A stretch of DNA of 64,000 bases from Halomonas qaidamensis. Its GTDB lineage: Bacteria > Pseudomonadota > Gammaproteobacteria > Pseudomonadales > Halomonadaceae. The DNA is taken from assembly GCF_025917315.1 (NCBI RefSeq), contig NZ_CP080627.1, positions 1,054,001 to 1,118,000 of the forward strand, given 5' to 3'. Both the position numbers and the translations under genes were made by a program. Below, piece by piece: positions 1 through 8,279 of the stretch. Each line of letters opens with the position of its first letter. Position 1 is the first letter of the stretch. Under the pieces are notes generated by a model that was not told the origin of the DNA, made no database searches, and saw nothing but the letters and a program-made list of their open reading frames with translations.

Positions 1-660
1 CAGAGCCATATCCACTAATGTAAGCGGGCTGATAGCCACCATAATGGCGGTTTCGCCGGACATACGGGTAATCAGGCGTTGGGCTTCACGGTCACGAGGT
101 GCCAGTAGGTGGTAGCGCAGCAGTGTTTGTATCTCTTCACCGCTGTGGTGGGGCTGGCAGGCGCGTTGAAATGCCTGCCAATGAGGATCATCGTCGCCCA
201 GTTTTAGCTGGCGCTTCAGCTGCTCTGCCATGGATTGGGCTTGCTTAGTAGAGCGCTGTGGCAGTTCGGCAAGGTCATGGCGTAATTGGTCGTGGCGCTT
301 TAAGCGGCGCAGACGGCCAAGCTCTTTCAACAACGACAGACCACCTAAACCGATCAAGCTAATGCCAAACAGCTGCCAGGCCATGGACATCCACTGTGAC
401 TGGGCAACGGCGTCTGGAATGCCGGTGGCCAGTTCTACGCTGCCCAAAGTGGCACCGCCGACCAGGGCAAACATCAGCCCCCAACGGCGCTTTCGGGGCG
501 TGCTCAGGCTCGCTTCCGGAAGTGCTTTGACGTCTGCCTGGGTCGTCAGCGGCTGATGCGATTCAGTCGCGGCAAAACTTTCACGCTGACGCAACTGCTC
601 AGGGCCAGGGACGGATGCTTCTTCTGTCTGGAAATCTCGGCGCGGCTGAGGGTTGCTCAT
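1..660 (-). CDS. ycjF: YcjF-family (DUF697/TIGR01620) membrane protein, partial
   Basis: N-terminal 220 residues of a TIGR01620/YcjF-type inner-membrane protein; the C-terminus lies beyond the left edge. The frame is open from an ATG at 660 to base 1. The first ~57 residues are polar and probably cytoplasmic. Hydrophobic segments follow at about residues 60-80 and 94-111, then a basic Leu/Arg-rich coiled stretch, which is the YcjF layout. The start ATG overlaps the ycjX stop in an ATGA tetranucleotide, so the pair is translationally coupled. In E. coli ycjX-ycjF follow the phage-shock psp genes. Molecular role is unknown; an envelope-stress link is known family association only. Confidence 0.85.
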   Translation of the reverse strand, partial: MSNPQPRRDFQTEEASVPGPEQLRQRESFAATESHQPLTTQADVKALPEASLSTPRKRRWGLMFALVGGATLGSVELATGIPDAVAQSQWMSMAWQLFGISLIGLGGLSLLKELGRLRRLKRHDQLRHDLAELPQRSTKQAQSMAEQLKRQLKLGDDDPHWQAFQRACQPHHSGEEIQTLLRYHLLAPRDREAQRLITRMSGETAIMVAISPLTLVDMAL

Positions 661-2045
661 ATCAGTTTATCTCCAATCAGCCAGTCGATAGCGGCGTCCA
701 TACGGATGTGTGAAAGCGCTTCGCTGTCAACAGACATTGGGCGAAAGCTAGGAAAGTCGAAGCCCTGTTGCTGCCAAAAGTCGGGTTTTGGAAGGCGGTT
801 GGGCACATCACCTGGGTAGACCAGCACATCTTCGCCTTCCAGGGTGGTGCCTTTTAGTGCGGGGGTGCGTTTACCTTCGTGGAGCACTTCACGGGCCTCA
901 GTGGCGCGTATGGCTGCCAGTGACAATGCTTTCACCGGGATGTCGGCAAAACGCAGATCTTTAAGCGGTTCAGCAAGTAACGCCTCCAGCAGTTGCACAA
1001 CATGGGCGTGCTGATCGGGCGTCACGTGATCAGCTTTGGTGGCGGCAATGGCGAGGCGGTCAATCTTCGGTGCAAACAGGCGCGTCAGCAGGCTGCGCTT
1101 GCCGTAATCGAAGCTTTGCATCAGTTGGCGCAACGCACGGGAAAGGTCTTCAAAGCGTTCCGGCCCTGCATTAAGCGCACCAAGCACATCGACCAACACA
1201 ATCTGACGGTCGAAACGACGGAAATGGTCACGATAAAAGGGCCGCACCACTTGCTGTTGGTAGTAGCGAAAGCGTGCTGCCAAGGTGGCGTAAATACTAG
1301 TATCGGGTAGTGCTTCCAAGGTTTCTTTCGATGCATTTAATTCAGGTAGCGGGAAGAATTGCAGTACTGGCGCGCCATCTAGCTCGCCTGGAAGCAAAAA
1401 ACGTCCTGGCTGAAGATCTGAAAATCCTGCCTGTTTGGCCCGGCGAAGGCCTTGGGCATAGGCATCTGCGAGCGCTGCCAGTTTAGCTTCATCGGCCTCG
1501 GCGGCAGGGTCTAGTTGTTCCGCCTCCGCTAACCATTCGTTGAATAACACCTTCCGGTGCGGTCCTTCATGCAATGACTGCGCCTGGCACCAGCTGTAAA
1601 AGTCGTGCTGTAACAGAGGTAAATCCAGCAGCCACTCGCCTGGGTAGTCGAATAAGTCGAGGGTTAAGTGGGCAATATCTGGGGTGAACCAGCCTTGTTG
1701 GGCAGGGCGGTAACGCAGCTGTAAGCGCAGTTCACTGATGCCACGGGTGGGCTCTGGCCAGCGCGGTGGGGTGTCGCGCAGCGCCGCCATGCCAGGGTCA
1801 TAGGGGAAGCGTGGCACACCAAGGTCGGGTTGGTTAAGACGTTGTGCACCAAGCAAACGGCCCTCTCGGGCAGCAGGCAGTAAATCTAACTGAGCTTCCA
1901 CTCCCGCGTGGCGTAGCTGGTTAACTAACGATGTTAGAAACGCAGTTTTTCCTGCTTGAGACAGGCCCGTCACGGCCAGCCTTAATTGCCGGTCACGGCC
2001 TCGCTCTAATAAATTGCTCAGTTCGCGACTTAACGGCTGGCGCAT
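657..2045 (-). CDS. ycjX: YcjX-like NTPase (DUF463)
   Basis: A 462-residue P-loop protein of the YcjX/DUF463 family. The P-loop GLSQAGKT lies at residues 27-34, close to the N-terminus as usual. The length matches E. coli YcjX (about 465). LVDVLGALN near residue 285 is a candidate Walker B region. YcjX proteins are GTPase-like and co-occur with YcjF; a physiological substrate is not established. It is translated just after a small membrane protein (5 bp gap) and overlaps ycjF by 4 bp, suggesting a three-gene operon on the minus strand. Upstream AAGGA lies about 9 bases before the ATG. Confidence 0.9.
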   Translation of the reverse strand: MRQPLSRELSNLLERGRDRQLRLAVTGLSQAGKTAFLTSLVNQLRHAGVEAQLDLLPAAREGRLLGAQRLNQPDLGVPRFPYDPGMAALRDTPPRWPEPTRGISELRLQLRYRPAQQGWFTPDIAHLTLDLFDYPGEWLLDLPLLQHDFYSWCQAQSLHEGPHRKVLFNEWLAEAEQLDPAAEADEAKLAALADAYAQGLRRAKQAGFSDLQPGRFLLPGELDGAPVLQFFPLPELNASKETLEALPDTSIYATLAARFRYYQQQVVRPFYRDHFRRFDRQIVLVDVLGALNAGPERFEDLSRALRQLMQSFDYGKRSLLTRLFAPKIDRLAIAATKADHVTPDQHAHVVQLLEALLAEPLKDLRFADIPVKALSLAAIRATEAREVLHEGKRTPALKGTTLEGEDVLVYPGDVPNRLPKPDFWQQQGFDFPSFRPMSVDSEALSHIRMDAAIDWLIGDKLI

Positions 2046-2049
2046 CCTA

Positions 2050-2238
2050 TCAATTCCTTATTAATACAACCTGGGAAAGCATGGGTAAGGTGGCGATAAT
2101 AAATCCCACCACTGCGAGGCTATACCCTGGCCAGCGGCGCTTCATTTTCTGAGCAAGTGTTAAACCAATTAAGCATACCACCATGCCGATGAGGTTAAAG
2201 GCAAGCGTGGCAGCCTCCAGCCATTGCTGTGGATCCAT
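2050..2238 (-). CDS. small two-helix membrane protein upstream of ycjX
   Basis: A 62-residue protein with two hydrophobic segments (about residues 9-28 and 40-57) joined by a short basic loop (QKMKRRWPG). Two ATG codons sit side by side at 2241 and 2238. The ribosome site GGGAG is 2 bases from the first and 5 from the second, so the second is the likelier start. It ends 4 bases before ycjX and is probably its operon partner. I do not recognise a family. It could be an uncharacterised envelope protein accompanying YcjX/YcjF, but that is inference from position only. Confidence 0.55.
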   Translation of the reverse strand: MDPQQWLEAATLAFNLIGMVVCLIGLTLAQKMKRRWPGYSLAVVGFIIATLPMLSQVVLIRN

Positions 2239-2299
2239 CATGTCTCCCGTGAAAATATTTGGTTGCCTTGATCATAACAAAGCGTTGATGAACCGAGGG

Positions 2300-3169
2300 T
2301 TAACCGCGGCTTAATGTCGTACCTAGCAGGTGTTGTGCACCGGGGACTAGCCATACTGGGTCTAGGCGGGTGTTAGCAGCTTCGACGCACAAAAAATGAC
2401 GTGCCGCGTCGGCAGGCGTATCGGTGGGCAAATCGCTGTCTGGGTGCCACACTACGGTTGAATCGCTGGATTGTTTGGCAATACGAAGAGTGCGCTTTCC
2501 ATCGTTCAACAGTACGGTCTCGTTGGTGTGATAAATACGGTCGACGGCGCCGCGAACGGCCAGTGTGCCCTGCTGTTGGTCTTCTGCAAAGCCGCGCAGC
2601 TTGTCTAGGTAACGTGCGCCAGCCAACCCTTCTATACGGCACTGGTGTACATCATGGACAGCCACATAGGTATGAAGTGCACCGCTGGTTTTGACCGGTG
2701 CTTCACCAATATTTTCGCTGATCAATTCGACGTTCAAGCGTTGGGCGTTAGCCTGAATGATAACGCGCGCGGTTAGCTGGCTATGTAAGGAGTCAACAGG
2801 AGAGAGGTGAACTTCAATACCTTCAGCATGATCATCAACCGCATCTAAGCGCCACTGAGCGTGACGAGCAAGCCCGTGGAAAGGGCCGTTACGGTCAGGA
2901 CTTTCATCGGCATAACGCTCATCGCCAAACCAGGGCCAGCACAACGGAATACCACCACGAATCGCGCCAGGAAGCGCCTGTGGCGTGGGTGTAACCCAAA
3001 GCCAGCCAGTGTCACCGTCGGGTTGAAAGTGCAATACTTGTGCGCCCTGTAGACTCACCGCCATTTCTCCCCAAGCCATCTTGAAAAGCACTATGTCGCG
3101 CCCCTGCCAAGTTACCTGTTGGTGGCCGTCTATATCAGACAGTAATTGCTTGAGAGAATCGGGAATCAT
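2300..3169 (-). CDS. yeaD: D-hexose-6-phosphate mutarotase (YeaD family)
   Basis: A 289-residue aldose-1-epimerase-fold protein of the YeaD type (glucose-6-phosphate 1-epimerase), which interconverts alpha and beta anomers of hexose 6-phosphates in the cytoplasm. Visible family hallmarks are RGGIPLCWPWFG near residue 71, FHGLARHAQW near residue 98 carrying conserved histidines, the mid-domain LHTYVAVHDV with another conserved His, and a C-terminal CVEAANT holding the presumed catalytic Glu. Length is normal. It is transcribed away from the GlsB-type gene, with about 160 bp of shared upstream DNA. Exact sugar substrate cannot be read from sequence. Confidence 0.9.
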   Translation of the reverse strand: MIPDSLKQLLSDIDGHQQVTWQGRDIVLFKMAWGEMAVSLQGAQVLHFQPDGDTGWLWVTPTPQALPGAIRGGIPLCWPWFGDERYADESPDRNGPFHGLARHAQWRLDAVDDHAEGIEVHLSPVDSLHSQLTARVIIQANAQRLNVELISENIGEAPVKTSGALHTYVAVHDVHQCRIEGLAGARYLDKLRGFAEDQQQGTLAVRGAVDRIYHTNETVLLNDGKRTLRIAKQSSDSTVVWHPDSDLPTDTPADAARHFLCVEAANTRLDPVWLVPGAQHLLGTTLSRG

Positions 3170-3328
3170 AGGGTTTCCTTATAAGAGCGGGCATCAAGTA
3201 GGCAGAACAGTTGCGCCGTGTGCTATGGTAGGACAAGCAATAGTTATACGTAAAACACTGCGGATAAAACGTTGCAGTTAAGATGTTATAGGTAAAACCC
3301 TGACGAAAGTGAACATCAAGGAGGCACT

Positions 3329-3571
3329 ATGGGCTTTATTGCGTGGTTGATTATTGGTGGTTTGGCTGGCTGGATCGCTGGCAACATCATGCGTGGCGGT
3401 GGTTTTGGCATTTTAGGCAATATTGGTGTCGGTATTGTTGGCGCACTGCTCGGCGGGTTTTTATTTAGCTTGTTAGGTCTGCAAGCGGGTGGCTTTATCG
3501 GCTCGTTGGTGACCGCAACTGTCGGTGCAGTTGTGTTGTTATGGATAATCAGTAAAGTTAAAAGCACTTAG
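3329..3571 (+). CDS. GlsB/YeaQ/YmgE family stress membrane protein
   Basis: An 80-residue, very hydrophobic Gly-rich protein of the transglycosylase-associated (YeaQ/YmgE/GlsB) family. It has three predicted transmembrane helices with the typical GLAGWIAG and GxxGNIxVGIxGAxLGG patterns. The ribosome site AAGGAGG lies 5 bases before the ATG, an unusually strong signal that suggests high expression. Members are stress-induced inner-membrane proteins; despite the domain name no enzymatic activity is established. A strong intrinsic terminator follows, so it is monocistronic. Confidence 0.9.
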   Translation: MGFIAWLIIGGLAGWIAGNIMRGGGFGILGNIGVGIVGALLGGFLFSLLGLQAGGFIGSLVTATVGAVVLLWIISKVKST

Positions 3572-3595
3572 CGTAGCCAACCTAGTGCATTATTT

Positions 3596-3628
3596 GCTGC
3601 CCGGCCCTGTGCCGGGCAGCGCTGTTTT
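3596..3628 (+). terminator. intrinsic terminator of the GlsB-type gene
   Basis: A 10 bp perfect GC-rich stem (GCTGCCCGGC / GCCGGGCAGC) with loop CCTGT, followed by GCTGTTTT. It sits 24 bases after the stop codon. Confidence 0.8.
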
Positions 3629-3698
3629 GAGCGCTTGGTTTTAGCCTCGTTTTAACGCTTCTTCTCTATCGGCCTTAGCGCCACTTTCCGTTACACTA

Positions 3699-3768
3699 TG
3701 TCCTTTTGGCGACGTCCTTTTAGCGATGCCCTTTTGACGATGTCGCTATAGCGACGTCTCTTTTTTTT
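3699..3768. repeat. degenerate 14-bp tandem array
   Basis: Five consecutive 14-base units: TGTCCTTTTGGCGA, CGTCCTTTTAGCGA, TGCCCTTTTGACGA, TGTCGCTATAGCGA and a T-rich last unit CGTCTCTTTTTTTT. Unit four contains the palindrome GTCGCTATAGCGAC, and with the following T-run it could act as a weak terminator. The array lies between the GlsB terminator and the DUF1266-type gene at 3845. No protein is read through it. Confidence 0.75.
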
Positions 3769-3844
3769 AAGTGGCCTCTCCTAGTAGGCTACTCCCCTTT
3801 TTTATAGCGTTTATTAATAGCTTCCTATTTCTTAGAGGTGTCTT

Positions 3845-6310
3845 TTGGCCGATGCACTGAATGCCTGGTGGGCTCAACAGCTTGTGCTGTGCGATTGGGC
3901 CTTTACGCCGCATCCACTAACGGTGGATGCGGGAGCAGCCGAACAACGTCTGCTACAGCTAGGTATTGCACACCGTGGCGAGCTGGCTGATCAACTCTTT
4001 TTCGCCCTCGATGCCCCAGCCAGTGAGGCTGATCGACTATTGGGGGCGCTAGAGTGGACAGCGCTAGCAGGCGCAGCAGGCTGGCTGACACAATTTCAGG
4101 CGCAAACGTGGGCACACCATATTACCCGCCGTATTACGTCTGATTACAGTGACCTGCGTGCTTGGCTTTCCGATCTGCGCCGTGCGCTTGGCGTGAAAGG
4201 GTGGGAAACAGGTGCAGATGACCGGTTTATTGATGCCTGCCAAGCATTAGCGGATTTAGAAAGTGAAGGCGAAGGCATTACGTGGGAAGCCCTTGTAACC
4301 GCCTTGGCTCAGTTGCCTGAACCGCAGGCGCTATGGCCGGAAGACCCGTCAGCACAGCCGTGGCGACTATGTGCACTATTTCGTTCTATAGTCAGCTATC
4401 CAGCAAGTACTGCTGACTGGCCTGATGCCACCCAGTGGCTGGCGCGCATTTGGCAAGTTCACGACCGGGATCAGTTGCTTGAAGTAATGCTGTGGCTAAG
4501 CGCCCAGGGAGAGCGGCAGAGTTGGGACATCGAGGCCCGTGAACTGCTCACGATGGATCATGCTCAACGCCAAGAGTGGCAGCGGAGTGCTGTTGCAGAT
4601 GCCCCTTATGCACCTGTGTTGACCACATTTGTTAGTCAAGGGGAGCCATTGGAGTGGGCCGCGTGGGATTGGCTACGACTGGTGGAGTTGGCATGGGCAG
4701 GCGCTTGCTGTGGCTGGTTAAGCCAAGCGGAGGCTGATGATCTCGCAGCGCATGCGGCTGACTTAATAAGTCGGCGCTACCATGATTGGTATGCGGTGCT
4801 GAAAGCTTACATGCGCGGCCAAAGCCTATTTGAAGGGGTGGATCGGCGTGGTATGACGCCTAGTACTCGACATAAGCTGCTGACGCAGGCGCTTCACAGT
4901 CCGTGGAAATGTCCGCTAGGAGCATTGTTGAATGAGCCAACGCTGAGCGCTTCTCGCGAACGTATTAAACAGTGGAGAAATACTTCTCATCATTGGTTAC
5001 TGGCCCTGGCTAGCGTGCGAGAGCCTGATGTGATGCTACGTCAGTTGAATCCATCAGCGCCTATTTCAGAGCAGCGCCGTGCTGAGGCGGCGGTCTATCT
5101 TCAGGATTCGTTAGGTCTGCATGCTGACGAGGGGCACCAAGCACTAGCGCGCTACTGGCTGCCTGCCCAGGCCCACCATCTTAATCAGCTTGCCGCAGAT
5201 GCCGTTCATGGCGTAATGCCGCCGTCGCAGACACCTTTTGGTCAACCTACGCCTGACGAGCTAAAGCAGCGTAACGCCGTAAAAGGGGTTAGCCGTCACG
5301 CTGCTACTATCCATATGGCAGAGAAGTTTGCGTTCTACCTACACATGGCGCTGGATAGCAGCCTGTTTGAGCGTGAACCACTGATGACGCATGCCAGTGC
5401 GTTGCGGAGTTGCCTGTGTCGCTTTTATGCCACGCCAAAGCGTTTGCTAGAAGCATGGTTTGCCTGGGAAAGCTGCCTACCAGAGCCGGAGCACGATTCA
5501 TTAATCAACGAAATTGCCTGGCACTTAGAAGACCCCGGTAGTCTTTTTCATTGGTTGAATTGGCGTCCTGATGCATGGTGCGAACCTGGCGAGCGGCCAA
5601 CGCTTAGTCATTTTACGGCCATGTCGTTGGTTGGGCCTCTCAATAGTGCCGTGTGGAGCGAGCCTCAAGTGGAGAGTCCCAGAGAGTGTGCTGATATCCG
5701 TGAGTGGGTAGAAAGCCATTATCATCTGACGAGTGCTGATGACATGCAGGACTTTTTGACCTTCATGCTGGAATCTGGGGATCGTCAGGAGTACCAGATT
5801 AACTATGCGCCTTACACACTTAACCCTGAACGTTTAGATGCCGAAATCGCTATTTTAGAGTCGGGTGAGTGTGCCGAGGAGGAGCGTCATCATCTGCTTC
5901 GTTTACGCAGGGTACAAAGTAATGAAGATGGTTGTAATGATGTTGATATGGCTGCTTGGGACATTGCTCAATTAGTTGATCTCGCAATTGCCGCGCGCCA
6001 GCTGGGTTGGTTAGACCGCCAAGCGTTTGCTGACGTGTTGGATCGGGCTTATAAGTTGGCGGCTGACCACTATTCTGGCTGGCAAGAGTATTCAGCGGGA
6101 ATGTACGCTGGTTTTTCATTTTTTATGGGCGACACACCTGAGCGAGAAAGTTTTCTGGCGGGGTTTCGACAGGCATTAGTCGCGTGGTTATGTGGTGCGC
6201 CTATATTGGCTGGCCCTTGGGCGAGTCTTGATTTTCCAGGTAATAAACCGCGTCATTTTGCACCGCTGCATATTGATACGCTGCCAGGCGATCAGCGAAT
6301 CTTGCATTGA
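3845..6310 (+). CDS. large protein with repeated DUF1266-like modules
   Basis: An 821-residue Trp-rich, soluble-looking protein with no signal peptide or membrane segment. The C-terminal part resembles DUF1266 (E. coli YbeR/YbeU type): a GDRxEY element near residue 637, then WDIAQLVDLAIAARQLGWL near 703 and a Tyr-x-x-Trp segment (YSGWQEY) about 30 residues later. The same order appears in the middle: WLSAQGERQSW near 214, WDWLRLVELAW near 274, YHDWYAVLKAY near 315. A degenerate copy sits at the N-terminus (LEWTALAGAAGWL near 68, YSDLRAWL near 100). Single DUF1266 proteins are about 200-250 residues, so this is a multi-module version. The start is TTG after a weak AGAGG. Function unknown; DUF1266 has been noted around contact-dependent or secretion loci, but nothing nearby supports that here. 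Confidence 0.75.
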   Translation: MADALNAWWAQQLVLCDWAFTPHPLTVDAGAAEQRLLQLGIAHRGELADQLFFALDAPASEADRLLGALEWTALAGAAGWLTQFQAQTWAHHITRRITSDYSDLRAWLSDLRRALGVKGWETGADDRFIDACQALADLESEGEGITWEALVTALAQLPEPQALWPEDPSAQPWRLCALFRSIVSYPASTADWPDATQWLARIWQVHDRDQLLEVMLWLSAQGERQSWDIEARELLTMDHAQRQEWQRSAVADAPYAPVLTTFVSQGEPLEWAAWDWLRLVELAWAGACCGWLSQAEADDLAAHAADLISRRYHDWYAVLKAYMRGQSLFEGVDRRGMTPSTRHKLLTQALHSPWKCPLGALLNEPTLSASRERIKQWRNTSHHWLLALASVREPDVMLRQLNPSAPISEQRRAEAAVYLQDSLGLHADEGHQALARYWLPAQAHHLNQLAADAVHGVMPPSQTPFGQPTPDELKQRNAVKGVSRHAATIHMAEKFAFYLHMALDSSLFEREPLMTHASALRSCLCRFYATPKRLLEAWFAWESCLPEPEHDSLINEIAWHLEDPGSLFHWLNWRPDAWCEPGERPTLSHFTAMSLVGPLNSAVWSEPQVESPRECADIREWVESHYHLTSADDMQDFLTFMLESGDRQEYQINYAPYTLNPERLDAEIAILESGECAEEERHHLLRLRRVQSNEDGCNDVDMAAWDIAQLVDLAIAARQLGWLDRQAFADVLDRAYKLAADHYSGWQEYSAGMYAGFSFFMGDTPERESFLAGFRQALVAWLCGAPILAGPWASLDFPGNKPRHFAPLHIDTLPGDQRILH

Positions 6311-6416
6311 GGCTCGCCAAACATAGAGTAATTAGCTTATAGTCCTGGGTTTGAAAAAATGAGTTTTTTCATCCTTTTTTTTGTTTAAACAATTTTACTT
6401 TTACGAGGTTAATCAC

Positions 6417-7055
6417 ATGGTTGCGTCGCCACACCCCGCTGTGACCGCTGTCCGTGTTGTAAGTGTTTGTGCTGTTGTCGCTGTTTTAGCTGGTTGTGCG
6501 GGCTCTGCCTCACGCCAGGGCATGGAGCCACCCGAGAATTATTTCTCAATGGCGCTGCCGGGATTGGCAAAAGGTGAAAACCTCGCAATGTCTCCGGTCA
6601 GTAACGCCACTGGCCAACTGCGTAGCCTTCAGACGCCGCCACCTACGATCATTCGTCAAGCACTGTTAGAACAGCACCAGCGCTGGGCTGGGACGCCATA
6701 CCGTATTGGTGGAACCTCGGAGCAAGGTATTGATTGTTCTGCTTTGGTCAGAAATGTTTTTCGTGACACATTCAATTTAGAGTTGCCACGCTCAACCTAT
6801 GATCAAGTACATGAGGGACGCCCGATCGACCGCCAAGAGCTGCAGGCGGGCGATCTGGTCTTCTTCCGCCCCCCAGGTCAATATAATCATGTGGGCATTT
6901 ATGTAGGAGATGGCCGTTTTCTACATGCCTCTTCTTCCAAGGGAGTAATGATTTCCCGTCTGGATAATAGCTACTGGCAGCGCTACTATTGGCAGTCTCG
7001 CCGCGCGCTAGAGCCGACCAACCTTGCCCAGCTAGGTAGTCGCTACACGCCATAA
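6417..7055 (+). CDS. NlpC/P60-family cell-wall hydrolase lipoprotein
   Basis: A 212-residue lipoprotein. The signal peptide ends in lipobox LAGC with Cys27 as the lipidation site. The C-terminal NlpC/P60 domain (about residues 80-200) has nucleophile Cys107 in GIDCSALV, His158 in NHVGIYVG and a third polar residue at His170 (LHASS). This is the Spr/MepS/NlpC layout, implying a cleaving activity on peptidoglycan stem peptides or crosslinks at the outer membrane. The ATG at 6417 is chosen over an in-frame TTG at 6381 because GAGG lies 8 bases before it and the signal peptide then starts normally. It is probably monocistronic. Confidence 0.9.
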   Translation: MVASPHPAVTAVRVVSVCAVVAVLAGCAGSASRQGMEPPENYFSMALPGLAKGENLAMSPVSNATGQLRSLQTPPPTIIRQALLEQHQRWAGTPYRIGGTSEQGIDCSALVRNVFRDTFNLELPRSTYDQVHEGRPIDRQELQAGDLVFFRPPGQYNHVGIYVGDGRFLHASSSKGVMISRLDNSYWQRYYWQSRRALEPTNLAQLGSRYTP

Positions 7056-7091
7056 ATGTCTGCTATCAGTGCTGCATAACGTGGACATCGC

Positions 7092-8279
7092 ATGATTGAA
7101 GCTAAAACGCGCGCCTGGTGGCGCGCGACAGCGGCCCTTTGTTTGGGGTCGTTTCTTGTTTTTATTAACTTATATGTCCCGCAACCGCTGCTGCCCGGGC
7201 TAAAGGATACCTATGGGGTATCTACTTTGGGTGTCAGTTTTTTGATGTCTGTTTCTACACTTTCCCTTGCCTTTGCGCTGCTCATATTTGGTCCCCTTTC
7301 TGATGCGATTGGCCGTGAAACTATTATGCGCATTACGCTGCTAATGGCAGGCGGCCTCTCTATTGCGTTAGCGTTTGCGCCTACCTTTGAAAGTTTATTA
7401 CTGCTGCGTTTACTGCAAGGCTTTGTGTTGGGCGGGCTGCCTGCCGTTGCTATTGCCTGGATGGGGGATGAGTTTGAACAACATGCCTTACTCAGTGCGG
7501 TTGGCTTGTACATAGGTGCTAACTCGTTGGGCGGTATTAGCGGTCGTATCGTGGGAGGGGGCGCGGCTGCCTTAGGTGGTCCCTCAGCAGCGTTTTTAGC
7601 TGTAGGTATTATGACGGTAGTAGGGTGCGCGGTCTTTTGGCGCCTGTTACCCAATAGCCGAGCTTTTACGCCCAAGCGTTTCAAATTTCGCCAAGCAGCT
7701 GGTGATCTGCTCGGGCATCTGCGCACGCCGGTGCTGCTAGCGGCTTATTGCCTGGGCGGTATTAATTTTTTAATTTTCATTAATCAGTACAGCTATATTA
7801 CCTTTCGTTTGGCTGGCGAGCCTTATCAATTGGCGGCTAGCAGTTTGGGGCTAATTTTTCTTACGTATCTGGGAGGGACATTCGGGTCCACGGTATCAGG
7901 CCGGTTGGCTGGACGCTTTTCACCTGCGAGTTGCATGAGCATAGGCATCATTATTTTGATGCTTGGGACAGCGGTAACGCTGGTCGATTCACTGCCGCTG
8001 ATTATTGTTGGTCTCACCATTAACGCGTTTGGGTTTTTCTTAGCGCATTCGCTGGCCTCTAGCTGGGTGGGCCGCTATGCCCAAGGTGCTAGGGGCAGTG
8101 CCTCAGCGCTTTACCTGGTCTTTTACTACCTTGGGGCAAGTGTTGGCGGGTTCTGGCTAGAGCCATTTTGGCGCTGGGCGCAGTGGCAGGGCGTCGCGAT
8201 AGGGTCTTGGCTACTGCTTTGCGTCACGTTAATCATTAGCGTTGGTTTATGGCGCTTCGAGCATCGTGAACGGTACTAA
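7092..8279 (+). CDS. MFS transporter, YnfM/drug-exporter type
   Basis: A 395-residue 12-helix major facilitator. The loop 2-3 motif GPLSDAIGRETIM (near residue 71) is the MFS A motif, and the overall look matches the YnfM/arabinose-efflux-like subfamily. Inner-membrane proton-coupled export is likely; substrate unknown. Its 3' end overlaps the 3' end of nikE on the other strand by 44 bases, with no terminator between, so the two transcripts are antisense at their tails. The start has only a weak upstream GTGGA. Confidence 0.85.
   Translation: MIEAKTRAWWRATAALCLGSFLVFINLYVPQPLLPGLKDTYGVSTLGVSFLMSVSTLSLAFALLIFGPLSDAIGRETIMRITLLMAGGLSIALAFAPTFESLLLLRLLQGFVLGGLPAVAIAWMGDEFEQHALLSAVGLYIGANSLGGISGRIVGGGAAALGGPSAAFLAVGIMTVVGCAVFWRLLPNSRAFTPKRFKFRQAAGDLLGHLRTPVLLAAYCLGGINFLIFINQYSYITFRLAGEPYQLAASSLGLIFLTYLGGTFGSTVSGRLAGRFSPASCMSIGIIILMLGTAVTLVDSLPLIIVGLTINAFGFFLAHSLASSWVGRYAQGARGSASALYLVFYYLGASVGGFWLEPFWRWAQWQGVAIGSWLLLCVTLIISVGLWRFEHRERY

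Noticed and set aside
3316..3567. Pro-rich 83-residue frame antisense to the GlsB-type gene
   Set aside because: Low-complexity mirror of a Gly-rich membrane gene with a perfect ribosome site on the plus strand.
3699..3768. CRISPR array
   Set aside because: The repeats here and in the other four arrays are contiguous with no unique spacers and no cas genes are present.
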